Shown here: piece by piece, positions 8,214 to 10,939 of the stretch | Position numbering within the stretch: the stretch's first letter is position 1 | Layout: each line of letters starts with the position of its first letter | NCBI GenBank assembly: GCA_002360325.1 | Contig: DEQG01000118.1 | Span: 2,545 to 13,483, forward strand | Length of the DNA: 10,939 nucleotides | Source of the DNA: Salinicoccus sp. UBA3372 | GTDB lineage: Bacteria > Bacillota > Bacilli > Staphylococcales > Salinicoccaceae | Reading direction: 5' to 3' | Made by a program: the position numbers and the translations under genes | Notes under the pieces: model-generated | What the model was told of the DNA's origin: nothing | The model's input: only the letters and a program-made list of their open reading frames with translations | Databases searched by the model: none

Positions 8214-9131
8214 TTACGCTTCCTCTTCTTCTCCACCCTCACAAAGTTCTTCAGCAGTCTTTTCGCCTACTTCAACTCTGTTTGAGTCTGCCGTGAAACC
8301 ATCAGCATTATCCAGAATCTCATCAATTGTTCCATCTTCTTTTAATGTTTCCAGCGCTTCATTGTAAGCATCACGCAGTTCTTCATCATCTTGATTGAAT
8401 GCAGCAGCACCATAACTAGGAATACCTTCTATGTCCGGCTGCTCAAAGTCTTCAACCAGCTCTACATCATCACTGCCTAAAGATTCATAAGCCGCTCTGA
8501 TTGTTGCTTCAGTTGCAGCAGCAACATCAGCATTTCCTGATTGTACAGCTGATAACTGACCTGGAATGTCAGCAACCGACATAATCTGGTCATCAGCTAC
8601 ACCTTCCTGAGCGACGAAATCAAACTGTGTCGTACCTTCCATCAATGCAAGCGTTACATCCGGGTTATCTGCAATATCTGCATAACTCTGAATGTCTTCA
8701 GGGTTTCCGGCTGCGACAACCAGTCCTTCACCATATTGCATTTCTGGTTCTGAGAAAATCGCATTTTCACATCTGTCCGGAAGAATCGCCATACCAGCAG
8801 TAATAACATCATACTGTCCGGCCTGAACACCCGGGATCAATTCGCCCCAGTCAGTCAGATGTCCATTTACTTCCTCAACACCCATTTCTTCGAACACTGC
8901 TGTGGCTATTTCAATATTCGCACCTTCAAGTTCCCCTGTATCTGAGTTTTCAAATGCATAAGGCGGTTCATTAGCGAAGCCGACGTTTACCATGCCTGCT
9001 TCCTGAAGCTCAGCTACTCTGCCGTCATCACCATTACCTTCAGCTTCACCATTGTCTGAATCTTCACCATTACCGCAGGCGGCCAGGACGAGCGCCAGGG
9101 TAAACGTGAGAAATAATGTAAGTTTTTTCAA
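8214..9131 (-). CDS. ehuB: Ectoine/hydroxyectoine-type substrate-binding lipoprotein
   Basis: This is the extracellular solute-binding protein of the importer, anchored by a lipid. It has 305 residues. Residues 1-18 are a signal peptide with lipobox LAAC (Cys19). An acidic linker runs to about 37, and a family-3 solute-binding fold follows. It has EhuB-like landmarks: GRVAELQEAG (37-46), FANEPPYAF (52-60), DWGELIPGVQAGQYDVITAG (94-113), LPDRC (117-121), SYADIADNPDV and a C-terminal EELC (Cys297). By alignment with remembered S. meliloti EhuB, ligand residues Glu21, Phe24, Tyr60, Phe80 and Arg85 correspond to Glu55, Tyr58, Trp95, Ala115 and Arg120, so one aromatic wall is missing. The start is TTG (9129-9131), backed by AGGAGGAGA (9137-9145). 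The tail is EGGEEEEA. Another zwitterionic ligand is possible. Confidence 0.78.
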   Translation of the reverse strand: MKKLTLFLTFTLALVLAACGNGEDSDNGEAEGNGDDGRVAELQEAGMVNVGFANEPPYAFENSDTGELEGANIEIATAVFEEMGVEEVNGHLTDWGELIPGVQAGQYDVITAGMAILPDRCENAIFSEPEMQYGEGLVVAAGNPEDIQSYADIADNPDVTLALMEGTTQFDFVAQEGVADDQIMSVADIPGQLSAVQSGNADVAAATEATIRAAYESLGSDDVELVEDFEQPDIEGIPSYGAAAFNQDDEELRDAYNEALETLKEDGTIDEILDNADGFTADSNRVEVGEKTAEELCEGGEEEEA

Positions 9132-9162
9132 ATAAATCTCCTCCTATATATTTTTGAAATAC

Positions 9163-9234
9163 TTATGCCTACATAATAAGTAAGCGCCAACCAAGTTAAT
9201 ACTAGATTGGATAAAAATGGGTGTAGAGGCATAA
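9163..9234 (-). promoter_or_regulatory. Nested inverted repeat in the ehuB leader
   Basis: On the minus strand, TTATGCC-TC-TACA (9222-9234) can pair with TGTA-GGCATAA (9163-9173): 11 pairs with a 2-nt bulge, enclosing about 48 nt. The enclosed part has a smaller CCAA/TTGG pairing. The closing stem ends 17 nt before the ehuB ribosome binding site, so folding could affect ribosome access. No known riboswitch is recognised. Confidence 0.3.
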
Positions 9235-9241
9235 AAAGTCC

Positions 9242-9269
9242 TTTCAATACAAAGTATGTTGTATTGAAA
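9242..9269 (-). repeat. AT-rich hairpin upstream of ehuB
   Basis: Perfect 11-bp arms (9242-9252 and 9259-9269; minus-strand TTTCAATACAA and TTGTATTGAAA) enclose a 6-nt loop. On the minus strand TTTTT follows four bases later, so it could be a weak attenuator in the ehuB leader. It could also be a protein operator. It lies about 180 nt after the upstream MFS gene, so it is not that gene's nearest terminator. Confidence 0.5.
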
Positions 9270-9286
9270 AACCAAATCATGTTTTT

Positions 9287-9317
9287 ATATTACTATAGTT
9301 GTAACACTATTGTAACA
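9287..9317 (-). promoter_or_regulatory. Candidate ehuB promoter with 11-bp-period direct repeat
   Basis: On the plus strand TTGTAACA occurs twice (9299-9306 and 9310-9317) with a period of 11 bp, one helical turn. On the minus strand the distal copy supplies a -35-like TTACAA (9310-9315), with a 17-bp spacer to TAATAT (9287-9292). An overlapping alternative is TTGCTG (9316-9321), 18 bp, TATAGT (9292-9297). Neither is strong, and no sigma-B or GlnR/TnrA consensus fits. The repeat is a plausible regulator site. Confidence 0.4.
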
Positions 9318-9362
9318 GCAATTGTGTAAAATGTGTCTTGAAATTCCGATAAGGTGTAAAAG

Positions 9363-9433
9363 TGCAATATTATGTATTTGTATTATATCTTTCGTTTCTG
9401 TAATTGAAAAATTATTTTATAAATAATATTGCA
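9363..9433. repeat. 11-bp inverted repeat with 49-nt interior
   Basis: TGCAATATTAT (9363-9373) and its exact reverse complement (9423-9433) flank 49 nt just downstream of the MFS gene. The smaller AT hairpin at 9411-9427 shares the right-hand arm, so the two are alternatives. Function is not evident. It may be a 3'-UTR structure of the MFS transcript. Confidence 0.4.
9406..9427 (-). terminator. Weak AT-only terminator after the MFS gene
   Basis: On the minus strand, ATTATTT (9421-9427) pairs with AAATAAT (9411-9417) around a 3-nt ATA loop and runs into a short T tract and C (9406-9410). There is no GC in the stem, so termination is uncertain. Confidence 0.35.
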
Positions 9434-9449
9434 TCCATATCATTGTCGA

Positions 9450-10814
9450 TTATGCTTCCTGCACCCTTGCATCAGCTGTTTCTTCAAATCTTTCCTCCGC
9501 CGTTTCTTCTTCTGCTGCTCCTCCTGCAACTGCCTTTCCATAGTCCTCTTCAGACATGGACAGAACTTTTCTGTTCAACAAAGTCACAGCAAAAATCACT
9601 ATAGAGAGACCGCTGACTATGTTGATGATCCAGTAACCTCCTATATCATACAAAACGCCATAAATGATGGTGCCGAGCGGCATCAGACTCGATGCAACGA
9701 GTCCAAGGCTGGAAAATACACGCCCTTTAATCTTTTGCGGCACAATCAGCTGCAGATATATCCCCATTGGAATATTAGCAAGCTGCATCCCTATCGCCAG
9801 ACCAAAGCCGAGCATGGCGACATATATAAAATTAAATACAGTTCCCAATCCAAGGTAGATTGGCAGTGGATAGACCACTGTGAGCAGAGCCAATAATAAA
9901 AGCCCTTTCTTTTCTACAGCAACCGGATTCTTCATCTTTTTGCGGGCGCCTATCAAAATACCGCCCGCAAGCATTCCCAACCCTAAAAATGCATTGACAT
10001 ACCCGACAATCTCCGGGCTGAAATCAAGCTCTGTAATCATCATCTTCTCCGGAAGTATGGACATTGTCGCCCCGACAAGATTGATAAATGCCGCGAGTAT
10101 GAATACTCTTTTCAGCACTTTATTATTTACAATGAACATCATGCCTTCACTGATATCTTTTTTAAATTTACTCAAAGGTTTTGGGCTTTCCACTATATCT
10201 TCTTCGTAATTTTCAGGTTCCAAATACAAGTCAAACTTCAGTAAAAAATCCAGCACTGACGAAATACCAAACAGTATTAAATAGATTAATATAATCTGAT
10301 TAAAAGATAACAGTCCAAAAAGTATTCCACCTAATATCGGACCGGCTATGACAGCAGTAGATAATATTGCAGATACATACCCCATGACTTTTTGGATTCT
10401 GTTCTTATGGAACAGCTCGGTCATTGCCGCCTGAAATGCATTCGATACGAACGGGCTGATCAATGAGGTTAAAAATGTCGTAATATAAATTGCCGAAAGG
10501 TTTATGCCGAAGAAATACGAATAGATGAATAACCCCAGCAGTACTGAAGTAAACAATATTTCACCGGAAATGACTATCTTCCGCTTATTGCCCAAATCAC
10601 TGATTAGTCCGGAAAACGGCAGCAGTATCAAAGATACAATAATGGCTATCGCCAGGTTGATCGAGAAATAGAACGACGACCCTGTTTCATAAATAATAAA
10701 ATACGACACTGCAAATAAATACACGTGGTCACCGATACTCAACATCACACGGCTGAATACATAAATTAAAAAATTCAACCGCTCTCTGAAAGGTATTTCT
10801 TTTTTTAATATCAT
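9450..10814 (-). CDS. MFS exporter, MefA/EntS-like (DHA3 type)
   Basis: This is a predicted proton-driven efflux protein of the cytoplasmic membrane. It has 454 residues with about 12 hydrophobic helices in two halves joined by a charged loop (about 196-222). The motif A equivalent GLISDLGNKRKI (69-80) follows helix 2. IVPQKIKGRVFSSLG (357-371) is the second-half signature typical of the macrolide/siderophore exporter group. Residues 420-454 form an unusual acidic, Ala/Glu-rich tail (for example AAEEETAEERFEE). The ATG has AAAGGGTGG (10819-10827) upstream. It is divergent from a probable regulator, with paired palindromes between them, which suggests substrate-induced expression. The substrate cannot be told from sequence: drug, siderophore and metabolite exporters share this pattern. 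Confidence 0.85.
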   Translation of the reverse strand: MILKKEIPFRERLNFLIYVFSRVMLSIGDHVYLFAVSYFIIYETGSSFYFSINLAIAIIVSLILLPFSGLISDLGNKRKIVISGEILFTSVLLGLFIYSYFFGINLSAIYITTFLTSLISPFVSNAFQAAMTELFHKNRIQKVMGYVSAILSTAVIAGPILGGILFGLLSFNQIILIYLILFGISSVLDFLLKFDLYLEPENYEEDIVESPKPLSKFKKDISEGMMFIVNNKVLKRVFILAAFINLVGATMSILPEKMMITELDFSPEIVGYVNAFLGLGMLAGGILIGARKKMKNPVAVEKKGLLLLALLTVVYPLPIYLGLGTVFNFIYVAMLGFGLAIGMQLANIPMGIYLQLIVPQKIKGRVFSSLGLVASSLMPLGTIIYGVLYDIGGYWIINIVSGLSIVIFAVTLLNRKVLSMSEEDYGKAVAGGAAEEETAEERFEETADARVQEA

Positions 10815-10827
10815 TTTACCACCCTTT

Positions 10828-10844
10828 GTTTAATCTAATTAAAC
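10828..10844. promoter_or_regulatory. Operator palindrome O1 (covers MFS transcription start)
   Basis: This 17-bp palindrome, GTTTAAT-CTA-ATTAAAC, has perfect 7-bp arms. It lies between the MFS -10 box and its ribosome binding site and covers the predicted start near 10840. It is identical to O2 except for the central three bases. Confidence 0.8.
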
Positions 10845-10846
10845 TT

Positions 10847-10875
10847 ATTGTAAAATATCAAGACTTGCTTGTCAA
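10847..10875 (-). promoter_or_regulatory. Sigma-A promoter of the MFS gene
   Basis: On the minus strand there is a perfect -35 TTGACA (10870-10875), a 17-bp spacer and TACAAT (10847-10852). It is flanked by O1 downstream and O2 upstream of the -35 box. Confidence 0.85.
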
Positions 10876-10893
10876 TGAAAAGTTTAATATAAT
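10865..10893 (+). promoter_or_regulatory. Sigma-A promoter of the divergent gene
   Basis: On the plus strand there is TTGCTT (10865-10870), a 17-bp spacer and a perfect TATAAT (10888-10893). Its -35 box shares base 10870 with the opposing MFS -35 box, so the two promoters overlap back to back. The -10 box is inside O2. Confidence 0.8.
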
Positions 10894-10898
10894 TAAAC
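10882..10898. promoter_or_regulatory. Operator palindrome O2 (covers regulator -10 box)
   Basis: This 17-bp palindrome, GTTTAAT-ATA-ATTAAAC, has perfect 7-bp arms and is centred 54 bp from O1. It fully covers the plus-strand TATAAT and ends about where that transcript would start. Confidence 0.8.
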
Positions 10899-10919
10899 TA
10901 ATGAATTGGAGTGAAACCT

Positions 10920-10939
10920 ATGGCACTGGGAAAACGGAT
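10920..10939 (+). CDS. Start of a divergent gene, probably the regulator (partial)
   Basis: Only six full codons are in the window, reading MALGKR. The start is supported by GGAGTG (10908-10913) six bases upstream and by a strong promoter. The family cannot be read from so few residues. A TetR- or MarR-family repressor is inferred from the divergent layout and from the palindrome over its own promoter. Confidence 0.6.

Noticed and set aside
9301..9317. Possible GlnR/TnrA nitrogen-regulation box (TGTNA-N7-TNACA)
   Set aside because: The half-sites are in direct rather than inverted order, and the spacing is 8 instead of 7.

Overview
The window looks like a chromosomal segment from a low-to-moderate G+C Firmicute, most likely a salt-tolerant member of the Staphylococcaceae (Salinicoccus/Jeotgalicoccus-like). 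This rests on the close match of its ribosomal proteins and PbuG permease to remembered staphylococcal and Bacillus proteins, on strong AGGAGG-type ribosome binding sites and sigma-A promoters, and on very acidic exported proteins plus an ectoine-type uptake system. The genus is an inference.

Layout. (1) 1-2649, minus strand: the promoter-proximal part of the S10 ribosomal protein operon, rpsJ-rplC-rplD-rplW-rplB, with rplB cut by the window edge. (2) 2650-2964, no gene: two good sigma-A promoters for the operon, a long inverted repeat that overlaps the proximal promoter, and a ~190-nt structured 5' leader. (3) 2965-4995, minus: a PbuG-type guanine/hypoxanthine permease preceded by a YczE/YitT-like membrane protein that starts with TTG. 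(4) 5181-5966, plus: a lipoprotein with a 93-residue acidic linker and two PepSY-like domains, preceded by a sigma-B-like promoter. A strong bidirectional terminator closes it against the next operon. (5) 6013-9131, minus: ehuB-ehuC-ehuD-ehuA, an ABC importer of the ectoine/hydroxyectoine family. The permease and ATPase genes overlap by one base each, and a terminator hairpin separates the binding-protein gene from them. (6) 9132-9449, no gene: a complex ehuB upstream region (direct repeats, hairpin, nested inverted repeat) and the 3' end of the next transcript. (7) 9450-10814, minus: an MFS exporter of the MefA/EntS-like (DHA3) type. (8) 10815-10939: a compact divergent control region with back-to-back promoters and two copies of a 17-bp palindrome, leading into the first six codons of a plus-strand gene that is probably the regulator.

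How it works together. The S10 block is housekeeping. The permease supplies purines. The ehu operon imports a compatible solute, and its internal terminator should give more binding protein than permease. The MFS pump and its divergent neighbour look like an autoregulated, ligand-inducible efflux module, because one palindrome covers the pump's predicted transcription start and the other covers the neighbour's -10 box. I see no insertion sequence, CRISPR array, tRNA, rRNA or phage gene. The parts least explained by known annotation are the S10 leader and promoter arrangement, the ehuB leader, the altered EhuB ligand pocket and the paired operators.
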